Shown here: piece after piece, positions 55,758-64,000 of the stretch
How the letters are laid out: every line of letters begins with the position of its first letter
How positions within the stretch are numbered: position 1 is the stretch's first letter
From: Herbaspirillum huttiense
Lineage (GTDB): Bacteria; Pseudomonadota; Gammaproteobacteria; Burkholderiales; Burkholderiaceae_D
DNA length: 64,000 bases
Assembly: GCF_004367745.1 (NCBI RefSeq)
Contig: NZ_CP037993.1
Location: forward strand, 682,001-746,000
Reading direction: 5' to 3'
The notes under the pieces: generated by a model
Database searches by the model: none
What the model was told of the DNA's origin: nothing
What the model saw: the letters and a program-made list of their open reading frames with translations, nothing else
Position numbers and translations under genes: made by a program

Positions 55758-56201
55758 TCAGTTTGCTTGTCGGTTGCTCTTGCCGCCGCCCTTGGGGTCG
55801 GTGACGAAACCCAGCTTGGTCAGCCCCGCACCCTGCGCGGCCGACATCACTTCGGCGATCATTTCATAACGGGTCGACTTGTCGGCGCGCAATTGCAGCT
55901 CGGGCTGCGGTTTCTTGGCCGCAGCAGCCGCCAGACGCGTCTCCATGTCCGCTTCGCTGACCGGCTGGTCGTTCCAGTACAGCTTGCCGGCGGCATCGAT
56001 GCCCAGCGTGATGGTCTCCGGTTTTTCCGGGGCCGGGTTGGACTGCGCGGTGGGCAGGTCCAGCTTCAGGGCGTGGGTGAACATGGGCGCGGTGATGATG
56101 AAGATCACCAGCAGGACCAGCATCACGTCCACCATCGGGGTGACGTTGATGTCGGCCATCGGGGCCGAGTTCTGGTTGTCGTTGAATCCGCCGAAACTCA
56201 T
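55758..56201 (-). CDS. exbD: ExbD/TolR biopolymer transport protein
   Basis: 147 residues with one membrane helix. The conserved Asp is in 'VDVMLVLLVIFII'. With ExbB it forms the proton-driven motor for TonB- or Tol-type transport; no tonB gene is nearby. AGGAG precedes ATG 56201. It follows exbB by 33 bases. Confidence 0.88.
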   Translation of the reverse strand: MSFGGFNDNQNSAPMADINVTPMVDVMLVLLVIFIITAPMFTHALKLDLPTAQSNPAPEKPETITLGIDAAGKLYWNDQPVSEADMETRLAAAAAKKPQPELQLRADKSTRYEMIAEVMSAAQGAGLTKLGFVTDPKGGGKSNRQAN

Positions 56202-56234
56202 GTGGGACTCCTCTCGGATCGGGTGTCGAAAAAA

Positions 56235-56930
56235 TTATTTGCGCATGCCGCCGACGCGCTCGCCGGTGGTCAGGTAGGCATGCAGGTCATGTGCGAAGCC
56301 ATCCAGTTCGGCCAGCACCACGCGGTTGATGCGGGTGAAGGCGTTGTAGGCCAGCACGGCCGGGATCGCCACCAGCAGGCCCAGCGCGGTCATGATCAGC
56401 GCCTCGCCCACGGGACCGGCGACCTTGTCGATCTGCACCGTGCCGCTGGCTGAGACCGCCACCAGCGCGTGGTAGATGCCCCAGACGGTACCGAACAGGC
56501 CCACGAAGGGCGCGGTCGAGCCGACCGAGGCCAGCAGCGTCAGACCGCGTTCCAGCCGCGCCGAGACGCGGTTGATTTCACGGCGCAGGGTGCGCGTGAT
56601 CAGCTCGCCCGGATCGGTCGCGGCGTTGAGCGACGGCGTGCCCTGCTGGCGCGTGCCGATGTCGGCCGCTTCGGCGGCACGCTCGGCCATGGGGGTGTAG
56701 ATCTGTTCGCTGTCCAGGCGCTGCATGGCGGCGGTGGCGTCGGCCAGGGTCGGGGCCTGCCAGAATTGTTCGAGGGCATTGCTGCCACGGCGGATGCGCC
56801 AGGCGGCCCAGGCCTTGGAGAGGATGTAGAACCAGCTGGCGATCGACATCAGCAACAGCAGATAGGCCACCGAGTGCGAAACGGCATCGCCTTGGGCCCA
56901 GTAGTGGGCAAATCCAACGTTCTGTTCCAT
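56235..56930 (-). CDS. exbB: ExbB/TolQ/MotA proton channel
   Basis: 231 residues with three membrane segments. 'GTVWGIYHALVAVSASG' and 'GEALIMTALGLLVAIPAVLAYN' are the pore motifs. Start ATG 56930 (MEQNVGFAHYW); a longer reading to 56978 is less likely. It lies downstream of dapB and upstream of exbD. Confidence 0.9.
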   Translation of the reverse strand: MEQNVGFAHYWAQGDAVSHSVAYLLLLMSIASWFYILSKAWAAWRIRRGSNALEQFWQAPTLADATAAMQRLDSEQIYTPMAERAAEAADIGTRQQGTPSLNAATDPGELITRTLRREINRVSARLERGLTLLASVGSTAPFVGLFGTVWGIYHALVAVSASGTVQIDKVAGPVGEALIMTALGLLVAIPAVLAYNAFTRINRVVLAELDGFAHDLHAYLTTGERVGGMRK

Positions 56931-57089
56931 GGTAGGTGCTTTCGGGAAAGACGCCGCGCGCACGCGGCAGGGAGTCAATGACGGTTGGCTGGGGGTGAGT
57001 CGCTTGGAGCGGCGGACCCCAAAAAAATTCGCTGCCGGACCTGGTGGGGCGCGGCAGCGTCGGGCATTTCCTGTGATTGCGGGCTCGGC

Positions 57090-57896
57090 TTACTTGAAGC
57101 CCAGCACATCCTGCATGTCATACAGGCCGGTGTCCTTGTCGGCCAGGAAGCGTGCGGCGCGCAGGCTGCCCATGGCGTACGACACGCGGCTGGAGGACTT
57201 GTGCGAAATCTCGATGCGCTCGCCGATACCGGCAAACAGGACCGTGTGGTCACCGATGATGTCGCCGCCGCGCACGGTGGCAAAACCGATGGAGGACGGA
57301 TCGCGCTCACCGGTAACGCCTTCGCGGGCGTAGACGGCGACGTCGTCGAGCTTCCTGCCCAGCGCATCGGCGATGACTTCGCCCATCTTCAGCGCAGTGC
57401 CCGAGGGAGCGTCGACCTTGTGGCGGTGGTGGGCTTCGATGATCTCGATGTCGTAGCCGTGCGAGAAATTCTTGGCGGCCAGTTCCAGCAGCTTCAACGT
57501 GACGTTGACGCCCACGCTCATGTTGGGCGCGGCCATGACGGCGGTGCGCTTGGCGAATTCGGCGATGGCGGCTTTGCCTTCGGCCTCGAAACCGGTGGTG
57601 CCGATGACGACCTTCACGCCGTGGGCGGCGCAGTATTCCAGGTGCTTGAGCGTGCCTTCCGGACGGGTGAAATCGATCAGCACGTCAGCACCGGCCAGGC
57701 CGCGTGCCAGCTCGGATTCGATGATCACGCCGGTGGTCTTGCCCAGGAACAGGCCGGCATCGGTGCCGATGGCAGGCGAGGCGGGCGTATCCAGGGCGCC
57801 GGAGAGGTGCAGGCCCTCGGCGTTGAGGATGGCTTCGATCAGCATGCGGCCCATGCGCCCGGAGGCGCCGGTCACCGCGATATTCAGTGCAGTCAT
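57090..57896 (-). CDS. dapB: 4-hydroxy-tetrahydrodipicolinate reductase
   Basis: 268 residues. GASGRMGRM is the cofactor motif; '[15 protein letters not shown]' is the catalytic one. Step in lysine/diaminopimelate synthesis. Lies between bamE and exbB on the same strand. Confidence 0.95.
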   Translation of the reverse strand: MTALNIAVTGASGRMGRMLIEAILNAEGLHLSGALDTPASPAIGTDAGLFLGKTTGVIIESELARGLAGADVLIDFTRPEGTLKHLEYCAAHGVKVVIGTTGFEAEGKAAIAEFAKRTAVMAAPNMSVGVNVTLKLLELAAKNFSHGYDIEIIEAHHRHKVDAPSGTALKMGEVIADALGRKLDDVAVYAREGVTGERDPSSIGFATVRGGDIIGDHTVLFAGIGERIEISHKSSSRVSYAMGSLRAARFLADKDTGLYDMQDVLGFK

Positions 57897-57941
57897 GTAA
57901 AACTCGGAAGAAAGAAGTGCGAAGGACGGGGCTTGCCTGGC

Positions 57942-58508
57942 TTACTTGTTGGTGGCCGAGGAAGGCGCCACCGGCGAGGCGGGCTTGATCTCGCTGTCGT
58001 CCTTGGGTTTGTCGCTGAAGCCGGCCTTGGAACCGACCTTGGCGTCAGTGATCAGGGTCAGGTATTCGCTTTCGGTGGGCAGGTTCTGGCCGCCTTCGAC
58101 GTGATCCAGCAGGTCATCCTTGAAGAACACCGAGACACGGCTGGTCATGATCTCGCCGTTGCCCTTGGCCAGACGGAAATCGTAGTCCCAGCGGTTGCTG
58201 TGGAACATGTCGGTCAGCAGCGGCGTGCCCAGCACGAAGCGCACCTGGTCACGGGTCAGGCCGGGGCGCAGTTGCGCCACCATTTCCTTGGAGACGAAGT
58301 TGCCTTGCTGGATGTCGATGCGGTAGGGCCTGAAGAAGCCGAACAGGCTGTTGCTCTTGCCGGTCACCTTCACGCCCGAGGTATCGGTGGGTGCTGCCTG
58401 TTCCGGTGCCTTGGTCGAGGAGCAGCCGGCCAGCGAGACGGCCAGTGCAGCCAGGACGCCGATGGCGGTGGTGTGATGACGGGACTTCATTCGGGAAAGC
58501 ATGCGCAT
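57942..58508 (-). CDS. bamE: Outer-membrane assembly lipoprotein BamE/OmlA
   Basis: 188 residues. Lipobox LAGC (VSLAGCSSTK) after a signal peptide. The SmpA/OmlA domain includes 'YRIDIQQGNFVSKEMVAQLRPG' and 'LGTPLLTDMFHSNRWDY'. The C-terminal tail is proline- and serine-rich. Divergent from fur, as in many beta- and gammaproteobacteria. The start is ATG 58508 or 58490. Confidence 0.9.
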   Translation of the reverse strand: MRMLSRMKSRHHTTAIGVLAALAVSLAGCSSTKAPEQAAPTDTSGVKVTGKSNSLFGFFRPYRIDIQQGNFVSKEMVAQLRPGLTRDQVRFVLGTPLLTDMFHSNRWDYDFRLAKGNGEIMTSRVSVFFKDDLLDHVEGGQNLPTESEYLTLITDAKVGSKAGFSDKPKDDSEIKPASPVAPSSATNK

Positions 58509-58702
58509 AAAGATTTCAACCGGGTTGAGCCATGAGCCTAAAGCGCTATATGATAAGCTAGAACTTACTTCTTAAATAGGCATGAGTGCGTTCCGGGTGT
58601 AAAAGGGCGTTCCCCACCGCCCCGCCGGAACGGTCCGCCAGGTCTTCCCAGTGGACCGCCGCGCCTGTTCGAGACCAGTAAAACCCGGGAACCCACTCTA
58701 CC
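58509..58702. promoter_or_regulatory. Divergent promoter region, bamE / fur
   Basis: 194 bases. It must contain promoters for both genes; 'TATGATAAG' near 58548-58556 is a plausible -10. No clear 19-bp Fur box was found by eye. Confidence 0.45.
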
Positions 58703-59128
58703 ATGCCGAACAATCCATCCGAACTGAAGGCCAGCGGCCTGAAGGCGACCCTGCCGCGCCTGAAGATCCTCGAAATCTTCCAGAACACCTCCGTGCGCCA
58801 TCTCAGCGCCGAAGACGTCTACAAACAATTGCTGTCCGACAACCTCGATGTCGGTCTGGCCACCGTCTACCGCGTGCTGACCCAGTTCGAGCAGGCCGGC
58901 CTGCTCCAGCGCAATCACTTCGAGACCGGCAAGGCCGTCTTCGAACTCAACGAAGGCTCGCACCACGACCACCTGGTCTGCCTGGATTGCGGCAAGGTCG
59001 AGGAATTCTTCGACGCCGAAATCGAGAAGCGCCAGCTCAAGATTGCCCAGGAGCACGGTTTCGAGATCGCCGACCATGCCCTGGCCCTCTACGGTCATTG
59101 CAAAAACTGCAAGAAAGTGAAGAAGTAA
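58703..59128 (+). CDS. fur: Ferric uptake regulator
   Basis: 141 residues. Recognition helix '[18 protein letters not shown]', metal-binding '[19 protein letters not shown]', and a second CxxC (CKNC) near the C terminus. Represses iron-uptake genes when Fe2+ is bound. A strong bidirectional terminator follows. Confidence 0.97.
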   Translation: MPNNPSELKASGLKATLPRLKILEIFQNTSVRHLSAEDVYKQLLSDNLDVGLATVYRVLTQFEQAGLLQRNHFETGKAVFELNEGSHHDHLVCLDCGKVEEFFDAEIEKRQLKIAQEHGFEIADHALALYGHCKNCKKVKK

Positions 59129-59182
59129 GTTTGCTTTCGCTTGCCTGGCTTGATTCCGGCAATGCTGCATGAAGGAAAATGT

Positions 59183-59216
59183 AAAAAAGCCATGTGAGGT
59201 CTCACATGGCTTTTTT
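59183..59216. terminator. Bidirectional terminator between fur and hrcA
   Basis: A perfect 16-bp stem AAAAAAGCCATGTGAG / CTCACATGGCTTTTTT with a two-base centre; its A and T ends give U-tracts in both directions. Confidence 0.95.
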
Positions 59217-59248
59217 GCGTCCTGGCACGATGGTTGTGCTGGCCGGGA

Positions 59249-60277
59249 TCAGTGCTGGCTCAAGGCGCTGGAAAGCAGCTTGGCGGTGATGTCGACGATG
59301 GGAATGACGCGTTCGTAGGCCATGCGGGTCGGTCCGATCACGCCCAGAGTGCCGACGATGCGGCCGTTGACCTCGTAGGGGGCGGTGACGATGCTCATGT
59401 CGTCCATCGGCACCAGCTGGGATTCGCCGCCGATGAAGATCTGTACGCCCGTGGCCTTGCTGGACACATCGAGCAGCTGCAGGAGCCCCGTCTTCTGCTC
59501 GAACATGTCGAACAGGCGGCGCAGCGAATTCATGTTGGAAGACAGGTCGGTCACCGACAGCAGGTTGCGTTCGCCGGAGATGACCACGTTGTTGTCGGCC
59601 TCTTCGTTCATGGCGTCGCTGCCGGCTTCGACGGCGGCCTGCATGAGCGCGGTCATGTCGTCGCGCAGCTGGCGCAGTTCGCCCTGCAGGTGGATGCGCA
59701 CCTGGTCGAAGGACTGGCCTGCGTAATGCTGGTTGATGTAGTTGGCGGCCTGGGTCAGCTGGCTCGGGGTGTAGTCGACGTCGGTCAGGAGCATGCGGTT
59801 CTGCACGTCGCCGCCCTGGTCGACGATGACCAGCAGGATGCGCTTTTCCGACAGCCGCAGGAACTCGATCTGCTGGAACATCGATTCGCGCTTGGGCGTC
59901 ATCACCACGCCGGCGAACTGCGACAGCGAAGACAGCACCTGGGCTGCGTTGGTGATGATCTTCTGGGGCGAACCGCTGTGCTGCAAGCGCGCCTGCAGGC
60001 GGCCTTCGAGGGCGCTCTCGTCGATGGCCTCGACGGTGAGCAGCGTGTCGACGAACATGCGATAGCCGCGCGGCGTGGGCACGCGGCCGGCAGAGGTGTG
60101 CGGGCTGGCGACGAAGCCCATCTCTTCGAGATCGGCCATGATGTTGCGGATGGTCGCCGGCGACAGTTCCAGGCCGGACAGTTTCGACAGGGCGCGCGAG
60201 CCCACTGGCTGGCCGTCGGCGATGTACCGTTCGACCAGGGCCTTCAGGAGTGTGCGGGCGCGGTTATCGAGTTGCAT
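59249..60277 (-). CDS. hrcA: Heat-inducible repressor HrcA
   Basis: 342 residues. Winged HTH at the N terminus ([20 protein letters not shown], then '[19 protein letters not shown]') and the HrcA effector domain ending '[18 protein letters not shown]'. It represses CIRCE-controlled chaperone genes; no CIRCE element was seen here. Confidence 0.96.
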   Translation of the reverse strand: MQLDNRARTLLKALVERYIADGQPVGSRALSKLSGLELSPATIRNIMADLEEMGFVASPHTSAGRVPTPRGYRMFVDTLLTVEAIDESALEGRLQARLQHSGSPQKIITNAAQVLSSLSQFAGVVMTPKRESMFQQIEFLRLSEKRILLVIVDQGGDVQNRMLLTDVDYTPSQLTQAANYINQHYAGQSFDQVRIHLQGELRQLRDDMTALMQAAVEAGSDAMNEEADNNVVISGERNLLSVTDLSSNMNSLRRLFDMFEQKTGLLQLLDVSSKATGVQIFIGGESQLVPMDDMSIVTAPYEVNGRIVGTLGVIGPTRMAYERVIPIVDITAKLLSSALSQH

Positions 60278-60348
60278 GGGGCATATTCTAGCGGCATATC
60301 CGGTAAATGTGACGGCCGCGTCAGTTCTTCCAGAAATTGAACAAAGGG

Positions 60349-61077
60349 TCAGGCTTGCGCCTGCAGCCAGTCGTGCAGCTCATGCAGGTCGCGGCAGATG
60401 GCGTCGGGGGTGATGCCTTCGGGCAGGGTGCGGTCGAAACGGTTCATCCATACTGCCCGCAAACCGGCCCGCTGCGCACCTTGCACGTCCAGCAGCGGAT
60501 CGTCGCCCACATAGACGGTGGCTGCCGGGGCGACCTGCAGTGCCTCGCAGGCGGCGTGGAAGATGGCCGGATCCGGTTTGGCGCGGCCGAAGCGATGGGC
60601 GGCAATCGAGACCCCGAAGTGCCCGGCCAGGCCGATGCGCTCCAGGTCGGCAAAGCCGTTGGAGACCGAGCCCAGCGTGAGTTTGCCCTTCATGCGCAGC
60701 AGCGCCGGTTCGACGTCATCGAACAGCGCCACCGTGCTGCGCGCTTCGGAGAACAGGGCCATGGCCGGGTCGACCAGCGCCAGGTCCACGTCATGCTCGC
60801 GGAAGACCTCGGAAAGCGCCGTATGGCGCAGCTTCCAGAGGTCGATGCGATACATCGGGTCGGTCTTCATCAGGGCCATGCGGCGTTCGCGCAGGCTGGC
60901 AATGGTATGGGCCGCCACCACCGCTGGTGCATGCTCGCGCAGCCAGTCGTAGAGCAGGCCTTCGGCACGTACCAGCACCGGCTCGATGGCCCACAGGGTA
61001 TCGTCGAGATCGAACAGGACCGCCTCGATGGGGGAGGGAGCGGGCGAGGAGGGCAGGGAGGAAGCGCTTGGTTTCAT
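60349..61077 (-). CDS. HAD-superfamily hydrolase
   Basis: 242 residues. Motif I '[10 protein letters not shown]', motif III '[10 protein letters not shown]' and motif IV '[10 protein letters not shown]' define a HAD phosphatase (YjjG/Gph-like). Substrate unknown. It is divergent from nadK with 36 bases between starts. Confidence 0.9.
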   Translation of the reverse strand: MKPSASSLPSSPAPSPIEAVLFDLDDTLWAIEPVLVRAEGLLYDWLREHAPAVVAAHTIASLRERRMALMKTDPMYRIDLWKLRHTALSEVFREHDVDLALVDPAMALFSEARSTVALFDDVEPALLRMKGKLTLGSVSNGFADLERIGLAGHFGVSIAAHRFGRAKPDPAIFHAACEALQVAPAATVYVGDDPLLDVQGAQRAGLRAVWMNRFDRTLPEGITPDAICRDLHELHDWLQAQA

Positions 61078-61113
61078 TACAATGTCATCTCAAATTATGG
61101 TCTAATCCGCAGC

Positions 61114-62031
61114 ATGTGGCCCATCAAATTACCCGTTCAGGCAGCCGTACCCAAAACCGTCGCCATCGTCGGCAAGTTCCAGGCCGTCGGCATCGCGCAG
61201 ATCTTGTCGGACATCGCGGTGTTCCTCGAGTCGCACGGCCACACCGTGGTCTTCGAGTCCGAGACCGCCGAGAACATCGCCCTGCAAGGCTATGACAGCA
61301 TGACGCCCGAGCAGATCGGACATCACGCCGACGTGGCCATCGTGGTCGGCGGCGACGGCACCATGCTCGGCATCGCGCGCCAGCTGGCACCCTACAACGT
61401 GCCGCTGATCGGCATCAACCAGGGGCGCCTGGGCTTCATCACCGATATCGCCCAAGACCGCATGATACCGGCTCTGGCCGACATGCTGGAAGGCAAGGTC
61501 GAAGCCGAGTCGCGTTCGCTGCTGGAAGCGCGGGTCTACCGCGAGGGCAGCGAGATCTTCCGCGCGCTGGCCCTGAACGATGTGGTGGTGGCGCGTGGCT
61601 CCACCTCCGGCATGGTCGAGCTGCGGGTGGAGGTCGATGGCCGCTTCATGTACAACCAGCGTTCCGATGGCCTCATCGTGGCCACGCCCACCGGTTCCAC
61701 CGCCTATGCCTTGTCGGCCGGTGGCCCCATCCTGCATCCCAGCCTGCACGGGATCGTGATGGTGCCGATTTCTCCGCATTCGCTGTCCAACCGTCCCATC
61801 ACGCTGTCGGATTCCTGCGAGATCGTGATTCAGGTGGTGGCCGGGCGCGAGGTCAGCGCCAACTTCGACATGCAATCCTTGACCAGCGTGCTGCATGGCG
61901 ACCGCATCGTGATCCGCCGTTCGGCGCACAAGATCACTTTCCTGCATCCCGAGGGCTGGAGTTATTTCGATACCCTGCGCGAGAAGCTGCACTGGAATGA
62001 ATACCCCTCCATAGAAGGCCGATTACAATAA
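61114..62031 (+). CDS. nadK: NAD kinase
   Basis: 305 residues. The GGDGTMLG motif, '[13 protein letters not shown]' and '[16 protein letters not shown]' define the family. Makes NADP from NAD. Start is ATG 61114 (MWPIKLPVQ); a TATGGT box lies just upstream. recN follows 79 bases later. Confidence 0.96.
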   Translation: MWPIKLPVQAAVPKTVAIVGKFQAVGIAQILSDIAVFLESHGHTVVFESETAENIALQGYDSMTPEQIGHHADVAIVVGGDGTMLGIARQLAPYNVPLIGINQGRLGFITDIAQDRMIPALADMLEGKVEAESRSLLEARVYREGSEIFRALALNDVVVARGSTSGMVELRVEVDGRFMYNQRSDGLIVATPTGSTAYALSAGGPILHPSLHGIVMVPISPHSLSNRPITLSDSCEIVIQVVAGREVSANFDMQSLTSVLHGDRIVIRRSAHKITFLHPEGWSYFDTLREKLHWNEYPSIEGRLQ

Positions 62032-62110
62032 GCGCGCATCAAGCCCGGCCTTCGCGTGCCGGCCCGCTTGAGCCTACTGGCCTGTCCGTCCAACCCGCTG
62101 CGAGACCACC

Positions 62111-63757
62111 ATGCTGCGTACCTTAACGATTCGCGACTTCGTGATTGTCGATGCCATCGAGCTCGAATTCGCGCGCGGATTCTCCGTCTTCACCGGCGAA
62201 ACCGGCGCCGGCAAATCCATCCTCATCGATGCCCTGGCGCTGGCCATGGGCGGACGGGGCGATCCCAGCGTGGTGCGCGAGGGCGCGGCCAAGGCGGATG
62301 TGAGCGCCGATTTCACCGCCACGCCGGAAGTGATGGCCTGGCTGGACGAACACGAATTCACCGGCGAGCACGACGGCGTGCTGCTGCGCCGGGTGATCGA
62401 CAATGCCGGCCGCAGCAAGGCCTACATCAACGGCAGCGCCGCCACCGCCGCGCAATTGCGCGAAGTCGGCGAGATGCTGGTGGACATCCACGGCCAGCAC
62501 GCGCACCAGTCGCTCATGAAGGCTGATGCCCAGCGCCAGTTGCTGGACAGCCAGGCCGGTCTGCTGGAACCTGCCCGTGAAGTGGCTGCCGCTTACAAAA
62601 CCTGGCGCGCCCTGGCCCGCCAGCGTGAGCAGTTCGAGCAGGATGCGCGCAATGTGCTGCTGGAGCGCGAGCGCCTGGAGTGGCAGGTGGCCGAGCTGCA
62701 CAAGCTGGCCGTCAAGCCCGGCGAATGGGCTGACATCAGTACCGAGCACAGCCGCCTGTCGCATGCTGCTGCGCTCATTGGTGGCGCGCAGGAGGCGCTG
62801 GGCGTGATCTCGGAATCGGAGTCGCCCATCCTCTCGCAGCTCTCCTCGATTACGCAGAAGCTGACCAAGCTGGTCGATGTCGATACTGCCTTGAAGCCGG
62901 TGCTCGATGCGCTGGAACCGGCGCAGATCCAGCTGCAGGAAGCGGTCTATGCCTTGAATGATTATCTCGGCCGCGTTGAACTCGACCCCGCGCGCCTGCA
63001 GGAAGTGGAAGAGCGCCTGGAAGCCATCCATTCGACCGCCCGCAAATTCCACGTGCAGCCCGATGAGTTGCCCGAGGAATATCGCAAGCTCTCCGAAGAA
63101 TTGAAGCAACTGGCCGATGCCAGCGACCTCGATGCTCTGCGCGCGCAGGAAGACAAGCTCAAGGAAGCCTATCTGGCGCAGGCGCAGAAACTCTCCAAGG
63201 CGCGCGCCAAGGCCGCTGCCGCATTGGGCGAGGCGGTCACGGCCGCCATGCAGGATCTGTCGATGGCCGGTGGCCGTTTCGAGATCGCGCTCAATGAAGT
63301 GGAGCCGGCGGCATACGGCCTGGAACAGGTGGAATTCCTGGTGGCCGGTCACGCCGGCGTGGCACCGCGCGCACTGGCCAAGGTGGCCTCGGGCGGTGAA
63401 CTGGCGCGCATCTCGTTGGCCATCTCGGTGATCGCCTCGGCTGCCACCACGGTACCGACCCTGATCTTCGATGAAGTCGACAGCGGCATCGGCGGTGCCG
63501 TGGCCGAAGTGGTCGGACGGCTCTTGAAGCGCCTCGGCCAGGAGCGCCAGGTGCTGTGCGTGACGCACTTGCCGCAGGTGGCCAGCCAGGCCAACCAGCA
63601 CTACCAGGTCAAGAAGCGCAGCGAGGGCGGCAAGACCCTCTCCGATATCGACGGGCTGGACCCCAAGGCGCGCGTGGAAGAAATCGCCCGCATGCTGGGC
63701 GGTCTGGAAATCACGGCCACCACGCGCAAGCACGCGCGCGAGCTGCTGGCTTCCTGA
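62111..63757 (+). CDS. recN: DNA repair protein RecN
   Basis: 548-residue SMC-like ATPase. Walker A GETGAGKS (29-36), long coiled coils in the middle, then '[17 protein letters not shown]' signature and '[12 protein letters not shown]' Walker B. Acts in double-strand-break repair. Start ATG 62111 has GAGACCACC upstream. Follows nadK. Confidence 0.96.
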   Translation: MLRTLTIRDFVIVDAIELEFARGFSVFTGETGAGKSILIDALALAMGGRGDPSVVREGAAKADVSADFTATPEVMAWLDEHEFTGEHDGVLLRRVIDNAGRSKAYINGSAATAAQLREVGEMLVDIHGQHAHQSLMKADAQRQLLDSQAGLLEPAREVAAAYKTWRALARQREQFEQDARNVLLERERLEWQVAELHKLAVKPGEWADISTEHSRLSHAAALIGGAQEALGVISESESPILSQLSSITQKLTKLVDVDTALKPVLDALEPAQIQLQEAVYALNDYLGRVELDPARLQEVEERLEAIHSTARKFHVQPDELPEEYRKLSEELKQLADASDLDALRAQEDKLKEAYLAQAQKLSKARAKAAAALGEAVTAAMQDLSMAGGRFEIALNEVEPAAYGLEQVEFLVAGHAGVAPRALAKVASGGELARISLAISVIASAATTVPTLIFDEVDSGIGGAVAEVVGRLLKRLGQERQVLCVTHLPQVASQANQHYQVKKRSEGGKTLSDIDGLDPKARVEEIARMLGGLEITATTRKHARELLAS

Positions 63758-63801
63758 TCGCCCTCACACCAAGAACATCAAGAAACCCAAGCTCAACGAT
63801 C

Positions 63802-64000
63802 ATGCCCTTCCGCAAAGAACCTCCCTACACCCACGGCAGCCCGGCCTCCACCGCCGTGGTGCTGGTCAATCTCGGCACGCCCGATGCGCCCAATGCAGGC
63901 GCGCTGCGACGCTACCTCAAGCAATTCCTGTCGGACCCGCGTGTAGTGGAAATCCCGCGTGCGGTGTGGTGGTTCATTCTCAACGGCATCATCCTGCCTT
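63802..64000 (+). CDS. hemH: Ferrochelatase, N-terminal part (runs off window)
   Basis: About 66 codons visible, starting [20 protein letters not shown]. '[20 protein letters not shown]' and '[12 protein letters not shown]' are ferrochelatase N-terminal signatures. The enzyme inserts Fe2+ into protoporphyrin IX. It follows recN by 44 bases on the same strand. Confidence 0.93.
   Translation, partial: MPFRKEPPYTHGSPASTAVVLVNLGTPDAPNAGALRRYLKQFLSDPRVVEIPRAVWWFILNGIILP

Overview
The window is GC-rich, densely coded DNA from a betaproteobacterium of the order Burkholderiales. It most resembles Oxalobacteraceae such as Herbaspirillum. The basis is the gene order fur / bamE-dapB-exbB-exbD ... leuS-lptE-holA-proA followed by hrcA, nadK, recN and hemH, plus the protein styles; no database search was possible. 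No tRNA, rRNA or CRISPR array was seen.

Layout. 1-8.1 kb: the start of a duplicated anion-type ABC permease, then a catabolic cassette read leftward (metallo-beta-lactamase-fold protein, FAD monooxygenase, DUF2783 protein, MFS transporter), divergent from two overlapping paralogous IclR regulators. 8.1-13.4 kb: a hybrid PAS/GAF histidine kinase and a membrane GGDEF-EAL protein. 13.4-19.5 kb: a stress- and metal-flavoured stretch with manganese catalase, a ZIP transporter, a DUF4399 protein, several small hydrophilic proteins, a zinc alcohol dehydrogenase and the debris of an IS3-family element. 19.8-24 kb: a chemoreceptor, a GAF-EAL protein with a ruined GGDEF domain, and a convergent HTH-GAF regulator with a related GAF domain. 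24.4-29.5 kb: a small protein, the folate-independent methionine synthase pair mesX-mesD, an exported protein with an (AAC)8 leader repeat, and an ammonium transporter with a sigma-54 promoter and NtrC-like site.

29.5-38 kb: AraC regulator with divergent SDR, Tat-exported PhoD phosphatase, an IclR regulator preceded by four GTAC boxes at exact 12-bp spacing, and a leftward catabolic operon (cupin, SDR, MFS, SDR). 38.3-43.4 kb: LysR, extradiol dioxygenase, DoxX, rRNA-type methyltransferase, 2-hydroxychromene-2-carboxylate isomerase-like protein and HemJ/CopD. 43.4-49 kb: proA, holA, lptE, leuS. 49.1-55.7 kb: a LacI-controlled ABC importer with a phosphodiesterase, then an orphan barstar; this block looks inserted between leuS and exbD. 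55.7-64 kb: exbD, exbB, dapB, bamE, fur, hrcA, HAD hydrolase, nadK, recN and the start of hemH.

The right half is mostly conserved housekeeping sequence. The left and middle are accessory catabolism, signalling and stress genes. The least characterised units are the FAD-monooxygenase/MBL/DUF2783 cassette, the cupin-SDR-MFS-SDR operon with the GTAC-box IclR regulator, and the LacI-ABC-phosphodiesterase operon.
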